A model generated the notes under the pieces. That model was not told the origin of the DNA and did no database searches. It was given only the letters and a program-made list of their open reading frames with translations. Position numbers and translations under genes: made by a program. 64,000 nucleotides of DNA from Macrostomum hystrix (lineage: Eukaryota > Platyhelminthes > Macrostomidae), in the NCBI GenBank assembly GCA_950097015.1, contig CATNEN010000038.1:14254001-14318000 (forward strand). Reading direction: 5' to 3'. Below are positions 35,075-47,306 of this stretch, one piece after another; the first letter of the stretch is position 1; the number at the start of each line of letters is the position of its first letter.

Positions 35075-36175
35075 GATATCTATCAGGATACTTCATCGCC
35101 TGAACTATCATATATCATGTCTTCAGTGCCTGAACTATCATATATCTCATGTCTTAAGTGCCTGAACTATAATATCTCATATTGCTTCAGTGCCTGAACT
35201 ATAATATCTCATATTGCTTCAGTGCCTGAACTATAATATCTCATATTGCTTCAGTGCCTGAACTATAATATCTCATATTGCTCCAGAGCCTGAACTATAA
35301 TATCTCATATTGCTTCAGTGCCTGAACTATAATATCTCATATTGCTCCAGAGCCTGAACTATTATATCTCATATTGCTTCAGTGCCTGAACTATAATATC
35401 TCATATTGCTCCAGAGCCTGAACTATTATATCTCATATTGATCCAGAGCCTGAACTATAATATCTCATATTGCTTCAGAGCCTGAACTATAATATATCAT
35501 ATTGCTTCAGTGCCTGAACTATAATATCTCATATTGCTCCAGAGCCTGAACTATTATATCTCATATTGATCCAGAGCCTGAACTATAATATCTCATATTG
35601 CTTCAGAGCCTGAACTATACTATCTCATATTGCTTCAGTGCCTGAACTATAATATCTCATATTGCTCCAGAGCCTGAACTATTATATCTCATATTGCTTC
35701 AGTGCCTGAACTATAATATATCATATTGCTTCAGTGCCTGAACTATAATATCTCATATTGCTTCAGTGCCTGAACTATAATTTATCATATTGCTTCAGTG
35801 CCTGAACTATAATATCTCATATTGCTTCAGTGCCTGAACTATAATATCTCATATTGCTCCAGAGCCTGAACTATTATATCTCATATTGCTTCAGTGCCTG
35901 AACTATAATATCTCATATTGCTTCAGTGCCTGAACTATAATATCTCATATTGCTTCAGTGCCTGAACTATAATATCTCATATTGCTTCAGAGCCTGAACT
36001 ATAATATCTCATATTGCTTCAGTGCCTGAACTATAATATCTCATATTGCTTCAGTGCCTGAACTATAATATCTTATATTGATCCAGAGCCTGAACTATAA
36101 TATCTCATATTGCTTCAGAGCCTGAACTATAATATCTCATATTGCTTCAGAGCCTGAACTATTGTATCTTATAAT
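35075..36175. repeat. 32-bp minisatellite
   Basis: About 34 copies of a 32-bp unit, cctgaactataatatctcat plus attgcttcagtg; variants with ctccagag occur in blocks. The left end is degenerate. Intergenic between two minus-strand genes. Confidence 0.95.
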
Positions 36176-37080
36176 TCGTCAGTTACCTGAACTAATTTAG
36201 ATAAAACATTATGCTAGAACTACCATATTCTATCATCGTTCAGTTCCTCAGCTGGCAGTTGTAACCAATGGCTAATAAAACAAAAATCATAATAAAAAAA
36301 TTGCAGTCTAGAAAAAAAATCACGTAAATCTGTGCACACTGACTTAAGAGAGACGGGAATGTTCACAGGGGGGAGGTTAAATGAATCGTTAAGAGCATAA
36401 GCATGCATTGCCGTGAACCGCAAGTTAATTAATTTAGATCTCTCACATTTAATGGCAAATCCGAATTGAACAGATTAAATATTGCAGAGTGTGTTTAGTT
36501 AACAGTCTTTTACACACTACTTATAGTATGGAGTGCTTTATAGACTGTGCTAATGACCCTCCTTTAATGAAAATTTGATTTATTACTCAATCAAGACAAT
36601 ACGGATTTAGTAGACTTTGATAGATTTTGCTAAATTGTAAAGAATTATAATATATTTTAAGAAACCAATGTCCATTACTAATTTCAACACCACACTTAAG
36701 CTTGAACTGAAAATTAGATACCTTGAAGTGACGTATTTATAGCGACAATTTTTAATGAATTTATAAGAAAAAAAACAACTAAATTAGATTGTGAATCAAT
36801 GACTATCAACAATCACGTGTGTATGTATTGGGACTGCAGTGGAGTGTTTTGAGTTACATTATTTGTTAGGCTAAAGCGAATAAATTAAACCAGCAGCAGA
36901 GACTACAAGACACGCACATATACTATACGCACAATGGTTATAATCCACTAATTTGGAATTATTCTAGAATTGAAAAAGCTGCATTTTTTCAACACTTTAA
37001 AGCAGTAGCTTTCCCTAACTAATGAAATTAGAAACACTTCTATTAATTCTGGTAGATTCAGGGGCCGTACGGCAATTTTT
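36176..37080. other. AT-rich spacer
   Basis: No gene recognised. A 67-codon minus frame (36220-36423) has no supporting features. Confidence 0.45.
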
Positions 37081-37084
37081 ATAT

Positions 37085-37460
37085 TGAGATGATTTTAATT
37101 GGTCAGCCTGCTAACCAATGATTTTAATTGGTCGGCCTGCTAACCAATGATTTTCATTGGTCAGCTTGCTATCACATGATTCTAATTGGTCTGCCTGCTA
37201 ACCCATGATTTTGATTGGTTAGACTTCTAACCCATAATTTTGATTAGTCGGCCTGCTAACCAATGATTCTAATTGGTCGGCCTGCTAACCAATGATTCTA
37301 ATTGGTCGGCCTGCTAACCAATGATTCTAATTGGTCGGCCTGCTAACCCATGATTTTGATTGGTTAGACTTCTAACCCATAATTTTGATTGGTCGGCCTG
37401 CTAACCAATGATTCTAATTGGTCAGTCTGCTAACCAATGATTTTGATTGCTCAATTTCTA
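37085..37460. repeat. 29-bp array with CCAAT/ATTGG dyads
   Basis: About 12 copies of a unit near 29 bp, taaccaatgattctaattgg plus tcggcctgc. Most units carry the perfect dyad ACCAAT-(7 nt)-ATTGGT, so each copy holds two opposed CCAAT words and could fold as a small hairpin. Some units are diverged (acccatgattttgattggtt). Confidence 0.88.
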
Positions 37461-38664
37461 ACTTATAAATCAAAATCCCAAAACGAAAACCGTTAAGTTG
37501 CAGGAGAGAGAGAGAGATGAGAGAAGGAAAACGAGAAAAGGCGAAAAACGCACACAAAAAGCTGTTAAATGGAAAACAACTAAAAGTCGAATAGATTAAT
37601 TAATTTCGTTTCAACTAACTATAACGTTAATCTTAGTAAGATTTTGGCTGACAAAAACGAGCAGTTACAAAATAATTTATATAAGCTATCTCCATCTGCC
37701 ACGAGCAAGTACAAATGTAAAAAAAGATGATAAATAAATGATTTATTAGGGCAATCAGGCAGTTAGAGGGGCGTGTGTCTGTACATATGTGCTCTTTCTG
37801 ATTGTGTGCCACTTCACGATAACAAACTTTAAGTTATTTTTTATAATAATATAAATATTGAGCTCACAATCAAATTAAAATTAGCTCACACGCTGCTAAT
37901 AAAATGGTCACTCCTATTCCACTACTAGGGCTGCTCATAGGAGAGCCAAAATGGAAAAAAACAAACTAGCAGCATAGAGAACTGTGCAAAATTAGACAGA
38001 GAGAGAGAAGAGAGAAATAGAAAAAAGGCAGTAAAAACGTAACGTGACGAACCAGTTTTTTGTTTTGTTTAAATGCAAGCGGTTATGAACAATGAATAAA
38101 CACATGTGTTGGTACACAATTAAACATACAGCACGTACAAATTTGTATTCGATATTCTGCTTCTCTATTATTGCTTCTATAGTTTCAATTTCTGCTATCA
38201 CTGTTGCTAACTTAGTCAGATTTGCTTTTTTATTAATGAAACAGGCAAACAAATAGTACAGGTAATTTTCTTGTTGCTTTCTTTTTTTAAGAAAAAAACC
38301 ACTATAGATAGATAAATATTTAATTAGCGGTTTGAAATTGTGAACAGCTTTTAAGTACCTACCTACGCCATGCTGACGAGCTAGTTCAATTCATTAATTT
38401 ATAATTTACTACCTACTGAATATTGGCTGCTTCTATTAGAATTTTTTAGCGGTGTAAAACATAACGCTAATTATAAAAGTATAAAAACTATGTTTTGTTT
38501 CAGCTTAGCCTCTATGCCCACAAGTGTTCTATATTTTTTAAATACAGTTTTTTTAATTCAAGAAGCTACAGAAAACTAATTCGGAAGTAACGAGAACAAG
38601 TCCCGTACTTATTAAAATAACTAGAAATAAATTTCTTATTTAAATTTCATACTTAAACAGGAAT
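37461..38664. other. AT-rich 3' flank of the 38.7-40.4 kb gene
   Basis: Probably the 3' UTR and downstream flank of the minus-strand gene. No canonical AATAAA is clear on the minus strand close to the stop, and no other exon is evident. Confidence 0.4.
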
Positions 38665-40449
38665 TCAGCATGGCGTGCGAATGGTCAGTCCGTAATTGGC
38701 TTTTTGGAACCTGAAATATCAGAGAAAAATGAGGCAAATTTGCCAATTCAAAGGCGTCTTTTAAGCTGGAAACAGAAACAAATAATCATGAATTTGTTCT
38801 TTACGGCACATAAATGTGTCTTAAAAATACTACTTACGAGTATCAGAGAGTAATATGTAACGCGTTTTCTATTGGGACAGCTTTTGAACTGTACATGACA
38901 TTAGGGCCAAATTTTGTCAGTTATAGTAGTCTTCTTTTTCATAAAATTCTAAATGAAATTGTATAAATTCTAACCCATACTTGACTAGTCTAAATTTGAT
39001 GTCAATGCCGATTAACCGACAGATATGGAAGTAAGCCTGAAAATTTCTTTCAAAAACGAGTTTCTTAAGACAGGGAATTAATGAAATGGATTTTCTGTTG
39101 CAATGATAAATGCGTTTAGCAAAAATAGATTAGCTCTTATTACTAGATGAGTAATAGTAACCATATAATAATAGTAGGATATTGTCAGCCCATTGTTAAA
39201 CTCTACCCAAAACAGGAATACCGTCAGCCTACCTGGTGAAGGCCACGCTGCCATTGTCGCGGATTATTCTACGCCAGGGACCGACACACTTGCCGATGCT
39301 GCCAGTGCTAGGCGTCAGCACAGTTGCTGATGAAACAGTTGCAGTCGAGCCAGAAGTGGCAGCAGACGACGATACGGCGGAACCACCAGCTGAAGTTGAA
39401 CTAGTAGCTGTTGTTGTCGTAGTTGCAGAAGAAGAATTATTGTTGTAGAGTACAGGTCTGCGTACTATGGTACAGTTGGGGTCATCCTCTGGCTGGGGTG
39501 GCGGCGGTGGCGGCGGCTGCTGCTGCTGAGGTGGCCTAGCAACAACCGCATCGCCAGAGGACACACCGGGAGCAGCCGCAGCAGTGGCTGACGGAGAGCC
39601 ATTGGTGAGAGCAGCTTCAGAGATAGCTGGTACAGATTGGGACACATGGACCTGATGCTGAAGCAGATGCTGCTGGTGCTGGGACTGCTGCAATAGTTGT
39701 TGGGCAGCAGCAGCTGCCGCAGCCTGCTGCTGGTGCTGCTGTTGAAACAGCAAATGCTGCTGCGCATCTTTGCCTAAATGAGGAGATCTTGCCGCGGCTG
39801 CAGCTGCAATTAACTGCTGCTGCTGCTGTTGCTGCTGAAGAAAATGCTGGGCGTACGCATTCTGCGTAGCTAGCAATTGTTGATGCTGCAACAAAGCTGC
39901 CTGCTGCTGCTGCTGTTGCTGATGATGCTGGTGCAGTAGAGCCAGTTGTTGCAGCTGCTGTTGCTGCTGATGTTGCTGCTGAAGTTGTGCAGCCTGCTGA
40001 GTAGCTAATAGGTACTGCTGCAATTGGCTCTGCAATACAGCTGGATTAGCAGCCCCTGTTGACATTGGAAACAGTTGCTGGGCAGCGGCAGCGCTAACAG
40101 CCGGAATGAGTTGGGGCGCATGTGCACCTGGCAGCATGACATACTGCAAAGCCTGCTGTGGCAGCGAGGCCGTGGCAGCGGCTGCTGCATAACGTTGGGC
40201 CTGCATTTGGGCAGCAACCTGGGCTTGGATCTGAGCCTGGGCAGCCTGAGCGGACAGGCCAAACTGCCCAAGTTGAGCAGCGTGCAATGGAATACCCCCA
40301 GCTGCTAGGCTAACGGCAGGCTGAGCTGCTATAGCTGCCTGTGCCTGTTGTGGCTGCTGCTGCTGCTGCTGCTGGCTTGCAGCTGCCGCATACAGTTGTG
40401 CCAAATATGCCTCAATGCCACTAGTAGCTGCACCAGGCTTAGCATTCAT
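38665..40449 (-). CDS. Uncharacterised Gln/Ala-rich protein (420 aa, two coding exons)
   Basis: Exon 40449-39233 (ATG at 40449-40447, donor ACCAG|gtaggc) joins exon 38710-38665 (acceptor gatatttcag, TGA 38667-38665) in phase, giving 420 aa. Not recognised. Residues about 20-300 are poly-Gln and poly-Ala runs with an amphipathic, low-complexity character typical of transcriptional or RNA-binding co-factors. A His/Pro/Gln tract, then DDPNCTIVRRPVLY and a Ser/Thr/Ala linker follow. The last 35 residues regain normal complexity: GKCVGPWRRIIRDNGSVAFT, then RFQKANYGLTIRTPC. That block is split by the intron and so is likely the conserved functional part. An in-frame TAA lies two codons before the ATG, so the start is either this ATG or just after an acceptor-like ctataaag. 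A strong donor AAG|gtaagt at 40948/40947 suggests a 5' noncoding exon upstream. Confidence 0.75.
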
Positions 40450-41112
40450 ACTTTATAGTGAATTTTTATATGAACCAAAGATGCTTTCAGATATTTTCTT
40501 TTAGTTTAATGCTGATGGGATGTAGGTTGCAGATTATACTAGCACAGTACTATGTCCAATGGCCATATTGAAGTCTTCAATTAGATAATAGAAAGACAAC
40601 TTTGCTGAAATAAAATATTATGCAGATTACTCTTTAACTTGCTATTTGACTGTTTATATTCCACAAAACAGTTATGACAAACCAATTTATAAAGCTTAGT
40701 TACAATGATCAATGATCATATCATAATATCATAACAATTAATTATAAATGTTAATTAGGTTAATGCTAATTAAAAATGTTGATTAGGAATGTGGTAATAT
40801 GGTTATAGTTATACTTTCCAAACATTTTTGTACATAAGCATATAAAAAACTAGGCCATATTATATAAATAGATTTAACTAAAAACTCTTTTGTTTAGCCT
40901 ATACATTATGATAATATATGATAAAATTTACCTTCTTTATAACTTACCTTTTAGTTCTATTCTGCTGAATAGCTACTGCTGTATTGCCTTGGTCTCTCAG
41001 CTACTGTTTTTATTGAATTATTTGTAGGCAATTGAAATTTATAAACAGACAAGTTGGCCAACTTGGTCGTAACTGAAATAAGAATAAATCTAACACTTTG
41101 CAATCATACATG
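40450..41112. other. 5' intron and probable first exon of the Gln-rich gene
   Basis: On the minus strand the donor CTAAAAG|gtaagt ends at 40948, consistent with a 5' UTR exon of about 60-100 nt lying between 40948 and about 41040. The rest is AT-rich intron. The gene's promoter should lie between this exon and the solo LTR. Confidence 0.45.
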
Positions 41113-42020
41113 TGTTGTGAGCTGCGTCTCATAACGACCTTGCCCCGGCCCCTGCATCTCCAGCCCTTCCACCCCAGCCGCCTGCTCAATCCGGTTCTGC
41201 CCGGCCCCGGCTTAGGCCACCCTCCGTTGGCATGTTTGTCGTCGTCATTCGCCCATTGGCTGTCCCCTGTGCCGTCCTCGCTAGTCCAATCAGGCCTCTT
41301 GCCAAGGAGGCTTCTGATTGGCTAGCCGGTCTCCTTCTCTCTCTCTCTCGGCTTGCAGCCGACCCCAGCCCAGCCCTGTTTGCTACCACCCCAGCCCTGC
41401 GTGGCTTAGCCCTACCCCGTCCAGCCCTATGCCCTCGCCCCACCCCACGCGGTTATTTATTTGCGCGCGCTGCCCGTGGCCAGCCCGCGCGCAGCTCGGC
41501 CCAAGTACTGCCTTGAGAACGCTGTCTTGAATTATAGCAATAGCTTAAATAGGAGGTTAGGCGCGAACGATTGTTATAGAATACATTACGCAGCCTGAGA
41601 CACTTCGATTGATATGAGTTCAGCATTCAACCCCTCCCGGTAAGAAAAGCATTTACGAGTTATTTATTTCTTTATTATCGACTCTTGTTCCTCTGCCCAA
41701 CCTCGGCTGCTGCCAAAAACTCACCATCATCCTTCTCCTCCAGAGTCTTCCTCGAGTCTGCGAAGTGTCGGTACGCTTCCAGACCATCATCTACCTCTCT
41801 CTTGGGCTGTCGAGTGGCTACCCGCTCGCAGTCAAAACCTTCAGTCAGGGCTTAGCGAGTGTCAGTACGCTCCAAGTCCATCCCGTCTCTCCTTGGAGTG
41901 TCTGGACGCCTCGAGGGTCGCTGCTTCCCCCCTTCTACCCCCGGCAAGCTTTGGGCGGTCCGTACCCGAACCCCCACTACCGCGTTGGCGAACTGCCGAC
42001 AATACAAAAGAATTACAACA
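41113..42020 (+). mobile_element. Solo LTR of a retrotransposon (908 bp)
   Basis: Begins TGTTGTGAG and ends TTACAACA, giving inverted termini TGTTGT/ACAACA, and is flanked on both sides by CATG (41109-41112 and 42021-42024), a 4-bp target duplication as made by many Ty3/gypsy-type elements. Inside are three CCAAT-type words (cccattggc, gtccaatca, ctgattggc at about 41258-41325), then a TATA-like ggttatttatttg near 41450, as expected for a U3 promoter. No primer-binding site follows the right end and no polypurine tract precedes the left end, so it is a solo LTR. Short direct repeats (gtcggtacgct and gtcagtacgct) occur inside. The several 60-98-codon frames are incidental. Confidence 0.6.
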
Positions 42021-42024
42021 CATG

Positions 42025-42668
42025 CGCAACTGCCCAAATCTTAGCCGGCCATGCGACTTAGTTTTTGCTCTCATTTGTGACTTAGTTTGTTTCATTGCTC
42101 TATTTACGACTTAGTTTGCTCTCATTTGCTCTCATTTTCTCTCCCCTTTTTCATTTTCTTCACGCCTTCCTTTTTTGTCCCTTGGTCCCCCCTTCGATTT
42201 TTTTGCACTTGGTTGATTGGTTTTTGCGACTTACCTTGCTTGGCCCTCGTTTCATGTTGGAAGGCCCTACCTTAAAATTTTACTTTATTGATATTTGCTT
42301 AGAAGATGTATTTTACAAAATGCCCCTGCCTCAATAATAAGATAATTATATTAAAGAATGTGACAATCACTATTGATATTAAAAAGAAGGTAGACAAAAA
42401 TAATATATTAACAAATTTCTATATATTTTCAATCTAAAACTATTTTTTAACTCCTAAAAACTTAACTTATTTTGTCCTAAAATCTTAGTTTTTAGGATAA
42501 AATAGTCATTTTTAAGTATATGACTAAATCATGACATAGGGCCAACTCCAACAGTGCCATAGTAAAGACATTTTTTAACTGTTTTCAAAAGTTAAAGCAT
42601 GACTATATCGACACTTTTGACAATGACAGTGACTCACAGTATAATGCACAGTAGTGCCAGCATATATA
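42025..42668. other. Spacer with small pyrimidine-rich repeats
   Basis: 42050-42140 has three loose copies of gacttagtttgctctcattt. The remainder is AT-rich with no gene. Confidence 0.45.
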
Positions 42669-42679
42669 TTTTTAATTTT

Positions 42680-43401
42680 GGAAGTGCTTATTCCTATGGT
42701 CCTGTGCCGATAATTCCAATTTTATCCACACGGATCCGTGCAGATAATTTTCTGCTTATCCACATGGCAGCTTGTATGAATAGGTCTACTTTCAAGTCCC
42801 TACCTATTCTTCTCTGAGCATAAGACTTTTGCTTCAGAGTATAGTGTATAGTGTACACTATTGATGCATAGTGTAAAATAATAACAATGATGTATATACT
42901 ATAATATGTGTGACGAGTTTGGTGCTGACTAGAATTCTGCTGGTTGAGTCATATGATTTTCTTTGATAGATAGACTTCTTACTTTTTAAGTCAATACAAT
43001 TCTAATGAAAACAAACATGTAGGCCCTAACGTAACAATGACAAAAGATTTAGTAAGTTGTTATTACAATAATTAAAAAGGATGACATTAATGTCAGTTAA
43101 TGAATGTGTAGGTTGAAATGTAGTATAACACTGTCGTAACACACTGGCAACTTTGTCGATCTATTGGCTCGAGGGTTCAACAAAATGTTCAAACCTGAAA
43201 GGGCCTCGTTTCAAAGAACAGAATCGTGTGGATAAAATTGAAATTAACGGCATGGCATATTTATATAAAGAGTTTTAGACTTATTCATACAAGATGCCGT
43301 GTGGATAAGCAGAAAATTATCGGCACGGATCCGTGTGGATAAAATTGAAATTATCGGCACGGGACTGTGGGAATAAGCTCTGCCAAAATTATAGGCAGAG
43401 C
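42680..43401. mobile_element. Inverted-repeat (MITE-like) element, about 720 bp
   Basis: Long terminal inverted repeats: left arm 42680-42782, right arm 43281-43401, about 85-90 percent alike by eye (shared words include gataagcagaaaattatc, cacggatccgtg and gtggataaaattg). The right arm ends in an 8-bp hairpin (GCTCTGCC/GGCAGAGC). Flanked by TTTTTAATTTT on both sides (42669-42679, 43402-43412), a possible target duplication, though AT-rich. The core carries no transposase, so it would be non-autonomous. Confidence 0.6.
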
Positions 43402-43412
43402 TTTTTAATTTT

Positions 43413-43964
43413 ACTAATATTAATTGACTGAACTGGCTGTAGCTATAAGTAGCTTTATTTACATTACAGTCAAACAAAAATTGATAAATGTACTGGAAAA
43501 CAGGTTGCTTGAAGACATTGTGAACGAGCTTTTAGACTTTATCATAAATTATATTATTTACATAAAAATGAGTTGCTACAAAAACTCAAGAAATTACTGT
43601 CAATAACGTAGTTTAAAAAGTAGACAGAGAGAAGAAAAAACATTTTAACTTATAACAGTATAATTTACCGAAATTCTGCTAGATTGATTTAAAAAACATT
43701 AAGGTTCACACGAATGTGTTGTGTGGTTTAAAAAAAATTTACTCGTGTGCAATTGTTATTGTTATTATTAACGTCTCTTGATTTCGTAGAATTGTTGCAA
43801 TAGTTCATTTAAACATAATCTGATATTCAACACAGAGCCCCAAGAGCCAAGCTCTCATCTCTTATCTCTTATCTCGAGCTCTTACCAAGAGCCCCATAAG
43901 AGCAGAATTACACAAGTAACTTACATTTGATACAACTTAGCTTAATGCTACTAAGGTAAATTTG
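43413..43964. other. AT-rich spacer
   Basis: No gene recognised. A short ctcatctcttatctcttatctcgagctc tract of pyrimidine-rich words lies near 43853-43880. Confidence 0.4.
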
Positions 43965-43969
43965 AATAC

Positions 43970-44200
43970 TATCCCCCCAGCAGGGAAGAGAACTAATGAA
44001 ATGTCCCCTAAACAGCAGAGAACCGATGTCCCCCAGCAGTAAAAAACCAATGTACCCCCAGCTGCAGAGAACTAATTTCCCCCAAGCAGCAGATAACCAA
44101 TGTCCCCCCAGCAGCAGAGAACCAATGTCCCCCAGCAGTGAATAACCAATGTCCCCTAAACAGCAGAGAACCAATGACAATGACAATGTCCCCCCAGCAG
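43970..44200. repeat. Degenerate 24-28 bp array
   Basis: About eight copies of agcagagaaccaatgtcccc with variable spacing. Minus frames reading GGHWF-like repeats are artefacts. Confidence 0.8.
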
Positions 44201-44429
44201 CTTGACATATAGACAAGGTTGCTTGCTATACAAATATATCTATGTTATAGATATGTTTGTATAAATCTATAGCTATGCATTTTATATGAGTTTAAAAATT
44301 AAGTTGCACCTTCTTTATACTAGGCCTAGGCCTAGTCACTATAGAGGAAGTAGGTAGGCTTATGAGCATTCCTCACTTTAGAAATTGTCTAGTAGGTAGC
44401 AATGCCTAGTGAAATAGCCATTGCCAAAT

Positions 44430-45586
44430 GGTAACAGGACAATTCGGTAACAGACAATTCAGTAACAGACAGTTCGGTAACACCACAGGACAGTTCGGTA
44501 ACACCACAGGACAGTTCGGTAGCATATCAAGGGGCAGTTCGATAACAATTGATTAAACTGGATCGGAAGGGTTTTTTGCAAAAATTTTTTATATTTAGTT
44601 TGGTAAAGTTACAAAGTAAAGTCAATAGCACTTCGAACCATATTTAGCTTTTCGAAATATGAGTATGAGGTTGCATTTTGCATGTTACATATTTCACATT
44701 TGGGCGTCAAAAAAAAAATAAAACGTTAAAACTAAAAACTAAAACTGAAACTTGCGAGTCAAGCAACAAGTCAAGCGTCAAGTCAAAGAAAAACATGTTA
44801 CTTAGCGACAATGTACCGTGCTGTGGCCCGCAAAATTTACTCCAGCTGGCTGATGCCACTGCCACAAGTGCGGTGTTGCCAGCAGTGACACTCATCGCAT
44901 TGTAGACCTTGTTGTAGGCCTAGCCTACGTACGTCGTTGAAACAAACGACGCAGGCCACGTGGTTCATGGTTCAACAATGTTACAATGTTTCTGATTCAT
45001 GTTGACTGTTGAGGTATTTAATTGTGCTTTGTGACTGTCTACACTGTACTTCCCAACACTGTACTTGCCAATGCACATTACATTCTTGCACATTAGTCAT
45101 ATTTTAGCCCCATGTTCACCGTGCGGCTGTCCCCACAACCCTATTTTGCTCACCCTCTGCCATCTCGCATATAATACAATTCTTGTATATTGATATCAAT
45201 GCTACAATAAATCGTATTTCAGCAGCCAATTAGCCCACTTAAGGCCCATTCATACAGTCATCAAGTGAGGCCAAATTTTGTGTGATCACACAATTTGCAC
45301 TAATTTTTCATCCCTTTGTACATCCCTTTGAACGAGCCTTTACCCTACTTGCACACTCTAAATCACGTGTCAGTTTCAGATACATCAGTAACATCAGTCA
45401 GTTGTGTCCTAGCACGATAGTAGATACATTGTTAGAACAAACCTAGATAGATTTTATTGACTTTCAATTGTTACCGAACTGTCCCCGGTGTGTTACCGAA
45501 CTGTCTCCTGTATGTTACCGAACTGTCCTTGAGTGTTACCGAACTGTCTGTTACTGAACTGTCTGTTACCAAACTGTCCTGTATTC
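44430..45586. mobile_element. Foldback-type element with repeated-unit TIRs (1157 bp)
   Basis: The left 115 bp carries six copies of a roughly 19-bp motif, ggacagttcggtaac, and the right 120 bp carries six copies of its complement, gttaccgaactgtcc. The order of variant subunits and the inner boundary (cagttcgataacaattga against cagttcggtaacaattga) match between the arms. Both ends abut TGCCAAAT (44422-44429, 45587-45594), an 8-bp direct repeat as in hAT-type insertions. The core (44545-45465) has only short open frames and no transposase, so the element is non-autonomous. Confidence 0.75.
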
Positions 45587-45594
45587 TGCCAAAT

Positions 45595-47306
45595 AGGGCC
45601 ATAGTCTAGTCCTCTAGACTTGATTATGACATTTATGGTAGAAAATACCAGTATGTATAGCCTGGGGCTTGAGTGCATCCTATGCATCTGTGTATATTCC
45701 AAGGGTTAGTGGTTGGTATGCACCTTGTATAACTAATGACCCACATGCCATAGCAATTTCCTAGTTTTGCACATTTATTTTCTGTTTGAAATTGCATTTT
45801 TATGTGCCACCTAGTCGTGCTAAAGTGATATGGCATGATATATAGTCTGGGGGAGGGAATAAGGGTCTGGGGGTGATAAAAACAAAAGTGAGGGTGAAGG
45901 GCCCCAGAGTTGATGTCAAGATTGACAAGCTATACTTTCTTCACCAAAAGTACCATCAGTAAGCCTACCACCTCTGTCAGTAGGTTCAGCTGCCTAACCA
46001 CGTGGCTGGCAATCACAGGATCAGCTTTGTTGATCTGAACCACTGGGACATTCACACAAACACAATTAAGGGGACATTGGTGTATATCAAGGCCCGTTTG
46101 CATGTAATGCATAGCACATCTATATCTCTGCACGTCGAGGGCTTTCTATGGCTGTTCCACAACCACACATTCAGCAACTTTCTGTATTGGGTGCAACACT
46201 ACTATAGCATTTAATACCACTTAATACTGTTTAAGAAACATGTTTAAGAATACCACTTAATACTGACATTATAAACTTTTATCTAATGTTTAACTACTGG
46301 TTCTTAACTTGTTCTGTTGCCCATTTGTGCTGTGCCATGTAAATGCGCGATTTCAAACAGAAAATAATAAAACATGCAAAAAATAGGAAATTGCCTATGC
46401 CACATGTATTTGAAAATAAAAAATAAAAAGAAGTGAACTATTGACACCCAATAGTCATGAACAGTTGTAGAATATAATAGGCCTAACAAGCAACTATATA
46501 AAACCTTAAAAAACTAACATCTTCTTTGTAAAATGTTTTGGATTTGTATGACTTATATGACTTGTATATAAACTATTCTATAAGCAATTGTAACCTAATT
46601 GACTTTGTAAATTGTACATAAAAGAAAAAATTGTCAAATTTTTAGAACTTTTGTTGCTGTTTGTTTAGTTAAAAATGCAAAATCATTGTGCTTTAAATTA
46701 AAAAATGTTAAAAAATTTAGTTGCTTTGCATAATGATGTTTCTGTATCGTAGTATGCACAGGATGTGTAATTTGAAAAATAATTTACTATTTAAAATAAT
46801 ATTTCCCCTATTCTTTCTGGTATGCACCCAGATATGATCTAGTCTATAGGGCAATGAGATGAGACTGCAGTGAATGTTGGTGTGTTAAAGTAAGATTGTC
46901 ACAGTTCTCCTTTCTGACATAACACATTAGCTAAATACAGTCATACTTTACTTTGTATTTTTGCACCTGTGAGTGATTTCAGGTTGCAGGCTAAGGTTGC
47001 TATATAGCTAGAAGTTCCACTTGCTGAAGGCAAGTAGCTTCTGGATAGAGATGCCTCTATTCAGAAGGCAACAAGCATTCTTAATTACTTTCCTTGTGAT
47101 GATGAGGATCTATTTTGAGTTAAAAATTATTTTCTTCATTAATCAAAACTTGATATGATAGGTTTTTATTAATACTTTTTCTTATCTATCTCACATTACT
47201 TTTTTCAATAAATTATGTAATTCCTTAACTGGTGTGAGTAATTAGTTAACAATGTTTTTGTCTCTACAACTCTTTAGGGATTCACACCAGAATTACATAG
47301 TCAAAA
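45595..47306. other. Intergenic region and 5' flank of DDX41
   Basis: No recognised gene. A minus frame at 45930-46133 includes VPVVQINKADPVIASHVVRQ, which looks somewhat protein-like but lacks splice context and identity. A good acceptor (ttgtctctacaactctttag, ending 47278) sits 28 nt before the DDX41 ATG and implies an upstream noncoding exon or a trans-spliced leader. Confidence 0.45.

Noticed and set aside
41186-42114. Multiple 60-98 codon ORFs in the GC-rich segment at 41-42 kb
   Set aside because: They fall inside or across the solo LTR and have no domains.
45930-46133. Minus frame with a protein-like stretch VPVVQINKADPVIASH
   Set aside because: No splice borders, no recognised family, and a competing plus frame overlaps; too weak to call.
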